This document shows, piece by piece, positions 30,549-41,176 of a DNA stretch of 64,000 nucleotides. The stretch covers positions 1 through 64,000 of the forward strand of contig WHVA01000482.1 in the NCBI GenBank assembly GCA_015179125.1. Direction: 5' to 3'. Under the pieces are notes generated by a model. That model saw nothing but the letters and a program-made list of their open reading frames with translations. It was not told the origin of the DNA and made no database searches. Source of the DNA: Gautieria morchelliformis (lineage: Eukaryota > Basidiomycota > Agaricomycetes > Gomphales > Gomphaceae). The first letter of the stretch is position 1, and each line of letters begins with the position of its first letter. Both the position numbers and the translations under genes were made by a program.

Positions 30549-30806
30549 TAGGTGGCATCAAGGGTCGATCAAGGGTCAGGGGATGCAGGGTTGATGGCGG
30601 GTGCCAAGCGTTGTCCCTGGCTGCGCAGCGTAGTATAATACGGGCTCGCTGACATTGGGGGTCCTTAGACTTTTCTCTTTGGATTTCCCCTTGTCAGGTG
30701 AGAACCCCCTCTCTTGTATGCTCTGTTCATTTATATATACTTTGGATTTCCCCTTGTCAGTTGTGTGGTAGTGTGATCTCCACAACTAGCCAGGGTTGCC
30801 CTTACA
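30310..30806 (+). repeat. Gypsy-C 3' LTR
   Basis: 497 bp, same ends as the 5' LTR. Differences seen: one C/T, one A/C, one G/T, one T/C and one missing G. The end of the pol frame lies inside it, stopping at 30548. Confidence 0.92.
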
Positions 30807-31037
30807 GTTAAGCTCAAACGCTCTTAAACTTATTATAACTACATAGGAGCTGACAAATCACTATTATCTTTGTGTGGTCAGTGTGCGCGACGTGGCATCA
30901 AATGCCAACGGCTCACTAAGTCTCAGCGGGGTAAGGAGGCGGACGAGGTGAGGATGAGGGGGCGAGAGAAGATGTGCGCAATTCTCGGAGCGCCTCGTCC
31001 GCGGGCGCGACCCAACAGTGACGAGATTGTTCTCTGA
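30807..31037 (+). pseudogene. Zinc-cluster-like protein fragment
   Basis: A plus-strand frame contains CGQCARRGIKCQRL (from 30873) followed by basic and polar residues (EADEVRMRGREKMCAILGA) and TGA at 31035-31037. The Cys spacing and RRG resemble zinc-cluster-type domains of basidiomycete hypothetical proteins. The Gypsy-C 3' LTR directly abuts the left side, so the N-terminus may have been removed. The assignment rests on this one motif. Confidence 0.35.
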
Positions 31038-31142
31038 GAAGGGGGCAGTCATGGTAGCATCGTGGTAACGGGGATAACAGGCAGCGCTATGATTAGGTGT
31101 CCATATACCCTCACACCATATATACATTTATCGAAAAATTCC

Positions 31143-31262
31143 CTCCCTCACAGGCCCGGGCTTTAGCCCGGCCGAGCCCGAGCCCTCGTCCTGGGCCGGG
31201 CTTCAATTTTGGGGAGCTCGAGCCCTCAAAAGCCTGGCCCGAGCCCGGAGAACACTATGAGC
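31143..31262 (-). repeat. Short GC-rich interspersed repeat, copy 2
   Basis: Inverted relative to 6139-6256, with the matching ends noted there. It is composed of GCCCG/CGGGC words and keeps CpG, whereas the copy at 6.1 kb has mostly lost it. Confidence 0.65.
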
Positions 31263-31934
31263 TCATCTGTATCTAGCTACTGTGCATAACCGCTACACCA
31301 CCGCCGGTGGTAAATGTTTTTGAAATGTTTCTCTGACGATGTTGAGGCACAGTCGCCTATGCCTCAGGGAGATCGCGTGGTTATGTCTAGGAAATAAACC
31401 TCCGCGAATCGTTTTAGGCTTAAAAAACCTTGAATGTTTGGGCAAGGTTTGGCAGATACCTCTGTGAATCTCAGTAACTCTCCTCAATAAGAGCTTTGCC
31501 ACCAATGTCTCTGTGGCCTCATGTCAACGTTATGACCAGCTCAAACATCGGCATTCATATTCCATTGGAATAGCTTTCTGTAACTGCTCGCAAACCTCAA
31601 TTAGAGCTTGGGCACCAATGTATCTGTGACCTCACATTTAGCTACGTCGGCTCGTATATTCCATCGCCATAGCTTTGCGCATTACCTTATATATATAGCC
31701 AATAGGCATCTATCAAAGCATTGTTGATGCTTATTACAATGTCCATGAAAATGCCATCTTCACGGCAGGTTCCCCTCAAATACTTTTCCATCGATCGCAC
31801 CCACTAATAAGCTCGCCCTTTCCTTCCCACTTTTTCCGTGCCTGCCTTTCTGGCATGGTGGTCGCAAACGATCTGCCATTTCTCGAGGTCCTTAGTCAGG
31901 GTGACAGGGCGCATGGCAAGCTCAGTGTGTGAGC
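31263..31934. other. Unassigned stretch with a Copia LTR end
   Basis: Bases about 31279-31303 (ACTGTGCATAACCGCTACA) match the 3' end of the Copia LTR at 50488-50507, a small LTR remnant. ACCAATGTCTCTGTG and ACCAATGTATCTGTG (31502 and 31614) are an approximately 112-bp direct repeat. No gene is supported. Confidence 0.4.
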
Positions 31935-32283
31935 GCGGGAAATCCTCCTGGTTTCCTAAATCTTTCTGGTTACGTACAGACATTTGACGTGGATGGCAAA
32001 CCATTACCTCCCTCAGTAAAGCCTATCGAGAATCACTACTCTGAATCCTCCATATCGCTGCTCAATAATCCTCCCTGCTATCCTTGGGTTACGTCCCGAA
32101 CACGGCGATTGGACCACTATATTACATCTCAGTCCTTCCACTGGGTGTCACTTTTTCGCTCACTCCTATACCAAATATTTCTGGCTATGAACAGACGTTC
32201 GACGTGGATAGCGAACCATTATTTGTTTTGTCCAAAAACTCTTTAAGAAAACACTCCTCTGACTCCGCCATATGACTTTCCAA
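31935..32283 (+). repeat. Diverged 214-bp tandem duplication
   Basis: Two copies 214 bp apart share TTTCTGG, ACAGAC, GACGTGGATRGC and AACCATTA. Translated on the plus strand both give a module of the form LSGY-x-QTFDVD-x2-PL. The second copy borders the Gypsy-B target site. The host gene is not identified. Confidence 0.5.
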
Positions 32284-32287
32284 CTGC

Positions 32288-32594
32288 TGTAATGCTTCGT
32301 TCAGGCCTGGTGACACTCGAAGAGTATGACTTTTAGATGAGAAGTTCTGCGAGTGAGAAGGGGTCTCGAAAAGATGGATCTATTCGGTGGAAACTTGTAC
32401 TACTTATAGTCTGTGAGAACAAAGAGATCTAAGAATAATGTGGTTCTTAAGGAACAGTGGACATGACGTGCGTAAGCTATGTGGACAGTGGACAAGAGTG
32501 GACAGTGGACAAGTGATGCTTGTCCACAATCCGCATCTGTGTGTGGGTGCTTGTGTACGCATCATCCGCAACTAGACAGGACAGCTGTCTTACA
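32288..32594 (-). repeat. Gypsy-B 3' LTR
   Basis: On the minus strand it runs TGTAAGACAGCTGTC to GAACGAAGCATTACA. A purine tract (GTGGGAGGAGA, plus-strand 32595-32605) precedes it. It contains tandem GTGGACAGTGGACAA words. Confidence 0.88.
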
Positions 32595-32628
32595 TCTCCT
32601 CCCACCCCTCGAAAGAACCGGACACTCC

Positions 32629-33395
32629 CTACCCCTCCTCCCCATCCACCACCTCCTCCACTTCCTCATCAGCAGGTACGTCAGCAGGGTCAATAACTGT
32701 CATCACATCGATGTGGGATTGCAAAGACGGACAGTAGGGGATGAGGCGAAAAGCTGCAAACGGGAGTTTTGTGACGGCCCTGGTGAGTTCTGCCAGGATA
32801 TAGGCACCATTATGCGTTCTTCTGACCACGATCAACGGCCCAAGATAGCACGGCTTCGACTTCCTCGAGTGATCATTTTCCATGCGTGTATTTCAGACCA
32901 ACACAAGAGCGCCGGGCGTGAAGTCATAGTTGCGGATGGTATGTGCGTGATCCTTCTCAAACTGTGTGATTGATGAGTAATGTGCCTTCAAAACCGTTTA
33001 TGAATTTCTGCCAGGTCATCATCACGTTTCTCGAGTTGCCGGGCACGGACTGCAATCAACTCCAACTCCGTGAGTGGTTTGTCCATCTTGGGCACGAGGA
33101 ATGTCACCTCAGCCAGATCAAAAGGTAAGACTGCCTCTACCCCATGGACCATGTAGAACGGGGAATAACCTATCACTTTTCTGACAGTGACGTGGTCTGC
33201 CCAGAATGCGAAGGGTGCGACTGCTGGCTAGCGCATTGGGTCCCCATCGCATGACTTGATGATGGACTCTCGGATCGTTCGATGGCTGCGTTCCACAATG
33301 CCGTTGGCCTGCTTGTTATACGGTGAGATGCGAATGTGATTGATATGGTAAGTTTTGCTAAGCCACTCGAGTCCAGCGACGCACAGAGTACCGTC
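32629..33395 (-). pseudogene. Gypsy-B integrase C-terminal half
   Basis: Minus-strand frames encode EWLSKTYHINHIRISPYNKQ, ANGIVERSHRTIRESIIKSC, GYSPFYMVHGVEAVLPFDLA and the GPY-like module LGPLIVVRRTHNGAYILAEL, AAFRLIPY. These form the end of the integrase core and its C-terminal domain. The zinc finger and the first catalytic aspartates are missing: upstream coding sequence is replaced by a purine-rich tract. A stop separates the two blocks. Confidence 0.8.
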
Positions 33396-34025
33396 CCACT
33401 CCCTTTCCCCCTGCTCGTGCGTCCTCTCTCTCTTCTCCTTTCTTTGCCCCCTCCCTGTTCCCATCCTTGTCTTCATCCCTCTCCGCCCTCTCCTCTTCAC
33501 CTTTCGTTCTCCCCTCATGTCTGTCCTCCTCTCCTGCTTTCCTAGCCCCACTTCCTTCTCCCCTTGTCCCGTCCCCCCTTTCTCTCTCCCTGTTCTCTTC
33601 CTGGTTTCTCCCTGCCCCTCTGGTCCTGTCCTCGCTTCCTCACCCTCTTCTCCCATGTACTTTCCTCCTCTGCTCATCCTGTCCTCCCCTTCACCTCTCC
33701 CAACCTTTCCTGTCATGTTCTTCCCTCCTCGTTCCTTCCTGCTGTCCTTTGTTTCATCCCTATTTTCTCCCTTTTCTCTCCCATTCTCTCCCTTTGTGCC
33801 CTCCATTCTACGCTCGCTCCCATCATTCCCCATCATTATGTCATAACCCTGTTCCTCTCCCTCAACCTGCCTACCCTTGCCGTTTTCATCCTGCCAGCTC
33901 CCATCTTTCCGTCCTTATCCTTTCCTGTCCCTTCCTCCCCTATCCTGCCCTTCCCTCTCTCTCCCATTTTGTCCCTTTCCCCGCATTTCCTTTCCATCGT
34001 TGTCCCTCCCTCACATTTCTGAATA
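33396..34025 (+). repeat. 630-bp pyrimidine-rich tract
   Basis: The plus strand is almost wholly C and T (CCTCTCTCTCTTCTCCTTTC and similar) with scattered A/G; the minus strand is correspondingly purine-rich. It lies exactly between the RNase H end (GKDHKGPDGLSR) plus linker and the surviving integrase. Long open frames across it are a result of composition. Confidence 0.8.
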
Positions 34026-34129
34026 CCCCGTTTCCACCAGGAATTCACCCCAACCCCCATGTCCAACATGTCGTCGATCCACTCCTCCACCTCGCCTTCC
34101 CTCTCCTCTGTATCCCCCTTCACCTTCCT

Positions 34130-35032
34130 TCATCTGGACAGCCCATCAGGCCCCTTGTGGTCTTTTCCCGCTACATACACCAGGTGGAAATCGAAGAGCA
34201 AAATCCCGAGAATCCAGCGGTTCATCGCTGCATTTGGCTGAATGTCCGGGTTATTCAACATCCCTCGAATGTACTTGGCATTGACTTCCACGTCAAATGT
34301 CGGCAAACCAACCAGATGGAGGTGGTTCGCTTGAAGGGCGCGAAACAGCCCGTAGAGCTCTATCTTTGCTTGTGAGTATCTTGCCTCCCTTGGATTCCAC
34401 GCTATTGAACTGTATCGTGAATGGTGGCGCTGCCCTTTATCATCCAGCTGTAACAAAACCCATCTGACCACGAGGATGGATGAGTCAACCGCAAGAAAAA
34501 CTTGATGCTGAGTACCCTCCTGCCCTGGTGCCTTATAATTGATCGCTGATAAGGCTTCCGCCGACACCACTCGCTCCTTTAGCTTCCCCATCGCGTCCTC
34601 CTCCTCCACCCCCAAGCAAACTCCACTTGCTTCAGCATCAGCCTAATCAGAGGTAGGGCGAGCTCCACGAAGCGTGGAATGAAAATCCTGACGACACCAC
34701 AGGTTCCAAGGAAGCCTCGTACCTCTGAAGCATTCTCGCAAGGTGGCCAGTTCAAGATTTTATCAACTTTCTCTGTATCTGGAATGCAACCTTCGAAGGT
34801 GCACCGGTGCCCTACTACGGTAAGCTCCGGGACTCCAAGAAACAGCTTCTTTCCTGAAATCATCGCCCCAGCATGTTTAAAACGGTGTAAGATCCGATTT
34901 ACGTCCTCGAGGTGTTCCCATACAAACCTCCGGATGCCAGGATTGTCCACCAATGTCTCATAAGTGCCATCCGGCCTCTGATAGCGCGTGCGAGGCCCCA
35001 GAATAGGAATGTCATTGATGAATGGAGGTGCG
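34130..35032 (-). pseudogene. Gypsy-B RT C-terminal part and RNase H
   Basis: Minus-strand frames encode FVWEHLEDVNRILHRFKHAG, GVPELTVVGHRCTFEGCIPD, ILNWPPCENASEVRGFLGTC and then the RNase H part (VFLAVDSSILVVRWVLLQLD, REARYSQAKIELYGLFRALQ) ending HLVYVAGKDHKGPDGLSR. The RT thumb to RNase H order is normal for Ty3/Gypsy. A frameshift lies near 34600. It joins the block at 36275 across the LTR-A insertion. Confidence 0.82.
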
Positions 35033-36274
35033 TGTCAAGATTGGTTTTTAGGTGTTAATATCATGTATTAGTGAACACAGCGAATGCCCAAATAACTTGT
35101 GTGAATAAGTATGCCGTTCGGCGAATAGGTGAACCAATGAATGTTCACAAGGTAAGAGGGTTGCCCGAACAGGGCTCACCCTATCTACAGTCATAGCGAA
35201 ATGGCCTGTGGCACTTGACGATACAACGTGCAAGGTGTCACGGAAGGGCTGTCTAAGTAGCGACAATCCCTTCGCCAACAGCGCAGAAAATAGTTTGAAT
35301 GCTAAGGTAACGGAGATGAAGTATGAGAACTCACCAGCGATGCCTAAGTCCTCTGCTGGTCGAAGATAGAAATCTCCAAGAGAAGGGTCAAGACGATGAT
35401 CACAGCGAGGTCAATTTTGCACAAGATGGACGACGTATGATAATTGAACTGGGGAATATACATGCAAATGTAAACTACTTATATCAAATGCTCGTAAGGT
35501 ATCAGTGAATAGGAAAGAGGCCGTCACGAGTCAGGGTTGGATAGGGGTGCACAGTCATGATACAACATAGATGAAATAAACATACAATAGAATGAGAGAA
35601 GAGGGAGAACATGAAACGATGGAGAGTGAAGGTGGCGAAGACACCTATGTACGAAATCATGTCTTGGGGCCCGCATATACACCGCCCTGCACGGGTTCTT
35701 CGTCTACTGGGTTGATCCCACACGACCTATGGGTAGGACATCCCATGAACGCACCCTGTTCATATGAACACCAAAAGGGGGTTGGATCGAGAAGCTGATG
35801 GAGTTACTGACGAGCCATCATGCCAGGTAGGGATGTTGATCGTGATTTGATGGTGTGCCTGCTGGCGAATGATGCGAGCAGCGAATGGCCGTTCGGTGAA
35901 ATGCGAGGAAGGGCGAACAGAGATGACATAGAGGAGGAGAGGTCGAGGTGGAGGGCGAAGCCGAGCGAACATGGGGGAGGAGTAGCGAAAGGGGAAATGG
36001 GGATAACAAAGTGCAGGAAATACACAGGTCATGACAATCCGAATATCAGAACACCATCGGAAGAGGGTTGAGCAGAGGAGGTGATAGGCCCAGCGATGAC
36101 TGCCAGGTCAGTCCAAAGACGTTGATCGTACATTGATGGCGTGGCTATGGTAATTGGCGCGAACAGCGAGAGTCGGTTGCCGAACATGACAATGGCGATC
36201 GGAACGAACACAGAGATGGAGTGAGAAATGGCAGGACAGAGCACCTGAGTATGAGAAATAAATGTGTCATGACA
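35033..36274 (+). mobile_element. Solo LTR of family LTR-A, long form
   Basis: Starts TGTCAAGATTGG, ends TGTGTCATGACA, 1242 bp. Perfect target duplication GTGCG at 35028-35032 and 36275-36279. It splits the Gypsy-B RT. Confidence 0.92.
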
Positions 36275-37001
36275 GTGCGCAATCTGTCTCATTCTGCAGT
36301 ATGAAGTAGATATCACCATGAAAAATAGGTACAGAGTTGGTCCAACCCATCAGCAGCGCAGTGAGATGGTGGGGTCCAAGGGGAGTTTGGAACGTGGTAA
36401 GGTCGTGCGAGTGCTTGTCCAGGGGCCTGTGATCATACCCTACGAAGATATCCCTCAGTGAGTAAATACCACGTCCTCCACACCGCTCCACATACTGTTC
36501 CACAGCTGGCGGCAGGCTGGCGTCCTTGATTGTCACAGCATTCAATGGCTGGAGATCGTGAACAATCCGGAGTGTGCCATTTTTCTTCGTGACACAAAAC
36601 CATTTCAACCGGTAAGAAGAAGATGACGGTTCAAAAACTCCTGAGGCTACCTTGTCTTTGATGATGGACACCACCTGTTCAAAGAGACCTGGTGGAATGG
36701 GATAGTTCCGTTCAGCCCATGGCTCATGTTCAATCATCAGAATCACCACTGGTGCAAAGTAGTCGTCGTGAAACCGCCCTTTCTCTGCTTCCGTCCATGC
36801 CAGTCCTCCCTCATTGTTCTTCAGCGTCACAAACACTAACCTCACTTCCTCCTCGGACAGAAAACCATCTTCCCCCACTCTCAACGCCTCCCACCTTTCT
36901 TTTGTCAGCCTCTCCCCAAACTCAAACATTGCTGCCGGTTTTGTCGGTAAAAGGGTAAGTGACTTCAAAGGGTCTTCTGAAACCGCCGTATGACATGACA
37001 C
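36275..37001 (-). pseudogene. Gypsy-B RT N-terminal part
   Basis: The 244-codon minus-strand frame encodes WAERNYPIPPGLFEQVVSII, WFCVTKKNGTLRIVHDLQPL, NAVTIKDASLPPAVEQYVER, then FQTPLGPHHLTALLMGWTNS. These are the fingers and palm entry of Ty3/Gypsy RT. The frame is cut by the LTR-A copy after LQNETDCA, shortly before the expected catalytic aspartates. Confidence 0.85.
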
Positions 37002-37094
37002 TCTTCTGGCAGCGTTGTTGCAACAGGTCGGACTCGTCTCTCAACTGGTTTGTGCCTTCGCGTTACAAAAACATCTGCCGAGGTAGGCCTGCCA

Positions 37095-37500
37095 TACACT
37101 GCAGGCATATAAAAGTTGTCTTGTCTCAAAAACTGTTTAAAAAACTGTAAATATTTTCCAAATATTTTTAGTGTTTTTCATGTAAAAAAACGTTAATAAA
37201 ATTTTGTGTTTTTGTTAGAATTTGTTGAGCAAGAAAATTGTAAAAAAGTTTAAAGTTTTTTGTAGGGTTTTTTATGTCTTTTTATAAGTTTCTTTGTGAA
37301 AACACAAAGAAACCCATAAAAAACCCTGAAAAAAACTTGAATTTTTTTACAATTTTCTTGCTCAACAAATTCTAATAAAAACACAAAATTTTATTATATT
37401 TTTTTTACATAAAAAACACTAAAATATTTGGAAAATCTTTACAGTTTTTTGACAGTTTTTCAGACCAGTCAGACCAGAAAACCTTTCTATCCCTGCAGTG
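37095..37500. repeat. AT-rich long palindrome (fold-back element)
   Basis: Two arms of roughly 190-200 bp are inverted around about 37296. Matching parts include CACTGCAGG at the outer edge, AAAACTGTAAA, TTTTCCAAATATTT, AATTTGTTGAGCAAGAAAAT and GTTTCTTTGTG at the centre. It has no coding capacity and lies in the protease-RT connector of Gypsy-B. It resembles a fold-back or MITE-type insertion; a target duplication could not be identified. Confidence 0.8.
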
Positions 37501-38382
37501 ATATATTCCCTGCAGCCAGTAGTTAGTTCCTGCTGACACGTTTGCTCGCAACGCAGGAACAGGTAGTAGGAACCTGCCATACGTAGGAAGCTTTGGCAAA
37601 GCGGTGAGGCCTAGGTAATGACTGCTATGTTGACATGGTGTCACATAGGGCTGAGTAGGTACGTGAATCCTGTGATGGGTGTGGCGAGGGTCATGGATAA
37701 CAAGTGTCTCACCAGCGTTCGTCATGTCAATCTTCCTGATACCCTGGAACGGCCGACCCCACAGCACATCGTACGGTGTGTCGTCATCAACTACATGTGC
37801 ATGGACAGGTATCGTGATTGAACTTATCATGATTGGCAGATTTTCCACTACTCCCGTCGTTGAATCACCTCCACCATTAGCCATGGTCATATTCACCCGT
37901 ACATCTGGATTAATGGCAAGTCCCAGTTTCTTGGCCAGAGCATGGCGGATATTGACTAGTGACGAGGCCGTGTCGAATACCCCAATGACTTGATGTACGC
38001 CCTGTAGCAGAATATCTAATTCTCGGGGCGGACAGTGATATGGTATAGTGATGTCATCACCCACTCTAAGTATGTCCACACGCTCCGTAAACAAGGCAGG
38101 CACTGATACCTTACTCGGTTTGAAATTGTCCACCATTCGTCTTCATACATCTGGACAGCTGGCGGTGATGTGTCAAAGGGGCAGTGTGACGGGGGTATCC
38201 AACACAGCATTAAAGATATCTTCTTGTGAGCAAGAATCTTCTATCTTGGATCGGAACCTGTATTGAGACATAGCCTCTGCGGCCTTGTATCCTCCAGCCC
38301 CTTGCGCACTGGCCAGCGCCACCAATACCGGACACTCTTCCCTCACCCTTTCCTCCTCTCCCTCATTCCTCTCCTCCTCCAC
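37501..38382 (-). pseudogene. Gypsy-B protease region
   Basis: Minus-strand frames encode FRSKIEDSCSQEDIFNAVLD, ITIPYHCPPRELDILLQGVH, VIGVFDTASSLVNIRHALAK and DVLWGRPFQ. This is the retropepsin part that precedes RT in this Gypsy group. The active-site triad reads DTA rather than the usual DTG/DSG. Two stops interrupt the start of the block. Confidence 0.7.
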
Positions 38383-38520
38383 CGGTTGAAAATGAACTTA
38401 AAGGAATACACAAGAAGTTCATCGAGACATTCAAACTTGCGGCAAACATGACCCAACTGGCTCACCCGCTACAATCCGTCGATTGACTGGGTATTGGGCA
38501 GTATTACTTTCAAGACCATC

Positions 38521-39103
38521 GACCTAACAACGAGGGTAAGGTAGAACAATGGCAAAGAACAAGGGGTCGGGAAAACATATCTGACAACGAACTACAAGGG
38601 TGACCGGATATGTGGTTTTGATGAACGATGAAACGGGTCCGGTGGGTCCGAGTAATAGAGTCAAAAGAACAAGGGAATAGAACAATGGGCGGAATGTCGG
38701 AAATGTCGGAGGGGCGGAACGTGTGGCGGAACTATCGGAGGGGCCGAAGGTGTGGCGGAACTGAGGGTCGGAAGTCGGAAATGAACGGTCGTAACAGTAT
38801 CTCCTTCTAAGGTCGAGCCCCGCGAGACCACAGGTCGGATCACGTGACCTGTGAACAAACACGTCGGAGTTCTAAAAAATAGGCTGAGGAACAAACACGT
38901 CTTCTTTCCATTCCATCATGAGTGCTCCAGTAGACTTCTCTAAAATGTCCAGCGCTGAGATGAAACAGCATTTCGCTGATATGCTCGCGCAAAAGGAATT
39001 GGCCGAAAAACGCGAGGCTGAGGAAGCTGCGCGGAAAGAGAAGGAACATCGGGAGAAGGAGCGGAAGGAGCAGCCACCACGAAACCCTCTGCCCCATTCT
39101 TAA
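38521..39103 (+). other. Inserted segment with a short coding start
   Basis: This plus-strand segment interrupts the Gypsy-B frames. It contains repeats of GTGGCGGAAC and GTCGGA words (about 38690-38785), a TCACGTGA site (38840-38847), TTCTAAAAAATAGG, and an ORF at 38918-39103 starting MSAPVDFSKMSSAEMKQHFA that becomes a charged coiled coil (Glu/Lys/Arg-rich) and stops. It looks like the 5' end of another element or gene: promoter plus start of a gag-like protein. The remainder is not present. Confidence 0.4.
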
Positions 39104-39234
39104 CCAGTACGTCCACCTCCGTACCCACAAACATGGTCTGCTGAGCTGGGACCTCCTGAATAGATGCACCTGGCATTCGTCGATTTTCCAACTCCATGTC
39201 GACGACGTGTTTGATCCCCTTCTCATGCGTTAGA

Positions 39235-39800
39235 ATGCGTGAGTTGTTGTTGGGTGCATTTATGCTCCTGCACTAAAATCAAGCATAATATATTCGATTT
39301 ATTGTGTGGTGTTTCAATCTCTTCTCACATTGTTCTTGTACCATGCACTCACTTCTCTGATTATTTTCGAAATTTTCCAGTCACTCCCTACCTCTCCATT
39401 TCATTTTGTTATCTCTATTTTCACAAGCGGCTGCACCCAGCGGAGTTTGAAATGACTTCGACGCGCGAGCTCTTGAGCACTAAAGGGCCGGGTGCACGTA
39501 TATGCCTTCTGAGACAAGATAGTGCTCCTCTCCCAGTGACAATAAATTCACTGAGAGAGGCGAGTAGTATTCTTTGTATTTTCATAGCATGTTGACTGAA
39601 AGTCATGTAGTGAATTTGATTCTAGGTATTGTATTAATATAACAGTGACAATAAATTCACTGGAGAGGCGAGTAGTATTCTTTGTATTTTCATAGCATGT
39701 TGACTGAAAGTCATGTAGTGGATTTGATTCTAGGTATTGTATTAATATAACAGTGACAATAAATTCACTGAGAGAGTGAATTTGATTCTAGCTTTCTAAG
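39235..39800. other. Inserted AT-rich segment with tandem repeat
   Basis: It separates two Gypsy-B coding blocks: AHEKGIKHVVDMELENRRMP (minus, ending near 39235) and the zinc-knuckle block. No coding capacity. It contains the tandem repeat listed separately. Confidence 0.45.
39534..39775 (+). repeat. Tandem repeat, 108-109 bp period, 2.2 copies
   Basis: CAGTGACAATAAATTCACTG occurs at 39534, 39643 and 39751. The intervening sequence is nearly identical between the first two units. The unit begins with an inverted repeat (CAGTGA...TCACTG). Confidence 0.9.
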
Positions 39801-39837
39801 AGCTCTACCGAACCTTCCCTGCCATAACCCCAAGTTG

Positions 39838-40934
39838 CTAACAGTTGTCTGGCCAACAATACCAGTCCCCCCTCTGAATAATCTTTCCTTCCCTGATGTA
39901 CTGCACTGCTACCTCACATCTCCTCGTCGTGCACCCGAGCCGCTTGCAAAAGGCGCAAGGCCAAGGGCCATTGGACTGTAAGTTGTATGACGGCCTTGTT
40001 GGTCCGGCAGGTGTGCTTGTCACTGTATTTCCTGTCTGAAACGACGTCGGCGCTGTAAGACGCTCCACCACAGTCGGGTAATAGAACACAAGCTTCGTGT
40101 AATTGACCACGTAGCTGGTGTCGTGTACTTTCAAAGAGGTAAGTCTCTTGATCAGGTCAGCCAGCGACTCTGCTGATTCCTTTCCCTTCTCCTTCGCTTC
40201 CACTCCTTTTCTGAACCGCACTTTCCTGACCCTCCGCTCGTCCTCCTCCTCCATCTCCACCCCCTTCTCCTCCTCTCTTTCTTCATATCGTCTGCCCAGG
40301 ATCGCCGCCCTCGTCCATGCTGTGGCTGTGGGTCTAGGTCGAAAGACTGGTTGTCAAAGAGGTACTTGGCCGCTTTGAGTATGTCCTTGTAGTCATAAGG
40401 TATGGAGATAACGTGACTTGGCTTTGAGATCCATAGCTGATGTTTTAAAGTAGTCCCCGTTCATGGGTGAAAACCGAACCAGAACTGCCGGTCACAGTCC
40501 TCAGTTGAAATTTTATTTTGAGCAATGAGCCACTGCGCAATAGGTAAAAATGCATGGTAATAATCGTTCAACTCATCTTTGTCTGCTATTTCACTACACG
40601 CAGCTTTAGCTGTAAATATTTCGAGGGACTGGCGAGTATAGCGGCATGCTTTGAAAGCATTAGGGTACAGGTTGGCCAAGGACTTCTTGAACTCGTTCCA
40701 GTCAGCTGGGTCATACCCATCGAGGACTTCGAAAAGGTTGTGCTGCTTCCTAGTGGCATACCTTCCTATCTGAGCAATACGGTCCGAGTCGGTGAGTTTT
40801 GCCGCCTCTGCTAAAGTTTCGAAGTGATCTAAGAAATCCTCTAATTCAGAATCTTTTCCATCAAAGGTTTTAGGGGCTTTCGATGTTCCTGGTGCTGGCA
40901 TAGCAGCTCGTCTGGTGTTAGTAGCCGCCATCAT
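39838..40934 (-). pseudogene. Gypsy-B Gag
   Basis: The first frame (40934-40461) starts MMAATNTRRAAMPAPGTSKA and encodes a capsid-like domain (FDGKDSELEDFLDHFETLAE, WNEFKKSLANLYPNAFKACR). The second (40260-39838) carries a CCHC-type knuckle, CAFCKRLGCTTRRC. A break around 40261-40460 separates them. This is a typical Gag of one basidiomycete Ty3/Gypsy group. Confidence 0.75.
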
Positions 40935-41157
40935 TGTCAGTTGCCTACTCTGAGCTCAGGTAGTTACCTGTACTGATCGAGTGGCATGCACAGATGTCGT
41001 CGAAGGAATCGGAATTTGCAATCTGCGCGGAATGTTGTGAGAGGTAGATGGTGTTGTCCAAGGATTAGGTGAGTGGCTCGTTACGTTAGAGAGCCGAGAG
41101 AGGTGTCGATAAGCTGATATAGTTGCAAGGTCTTTGTTGTTGGAGGCGCAGTTCCTT

Positions 41158-41173
41158 GTGGTGGAGCACACCA
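41158..41173 (-). promoter_or_regulatory. Gypsy-B primer binding site candidate
   Basis: TGGTGTGCTCCACCAC begins three bases after the 5' LTR on the minus strand. The TGG start fits priming by a tRNA 3' end; the tRNA was not identified. Confidence 0.4.
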
Positions 41174-41176
41174 GTG

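Larger units (their letters stand above)
24543..30806 (+). mobile_element. Gypsy-C, a complete chromodomain LTR retrotransposon
   Basis: Two LTRs of 498 and 497 bp bracket uninterrupted gag and pol frames. The LTRs differ by about four substitutions and one single-base indel, so insertion was recent. Domain order PR-RT-RH-IN-chromodomain places it in the chromoviruses of Ty3/Gypsy. The 5-bp flanks (GCTCC and GTTAA) do not match, so the usual target duplication is missing. Older relatives lie at 2555-3901 and 5699-6138. Confidence 0.95.

Noticed and set aside
33355..34375. Long open frames (163-302 codons) on the plus strand
   Set aside because: They lie in a C/T-rich tract where stop codons are rare in all frames; the translation is Ser/Pro/Leu/Phe low complexity.
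39534..39775. Possible CRISPR-like array
   Set aside because: Only 2.2 head-to-tail units with no unique spacers; it is a tandem repeat in a eukaryotic element.
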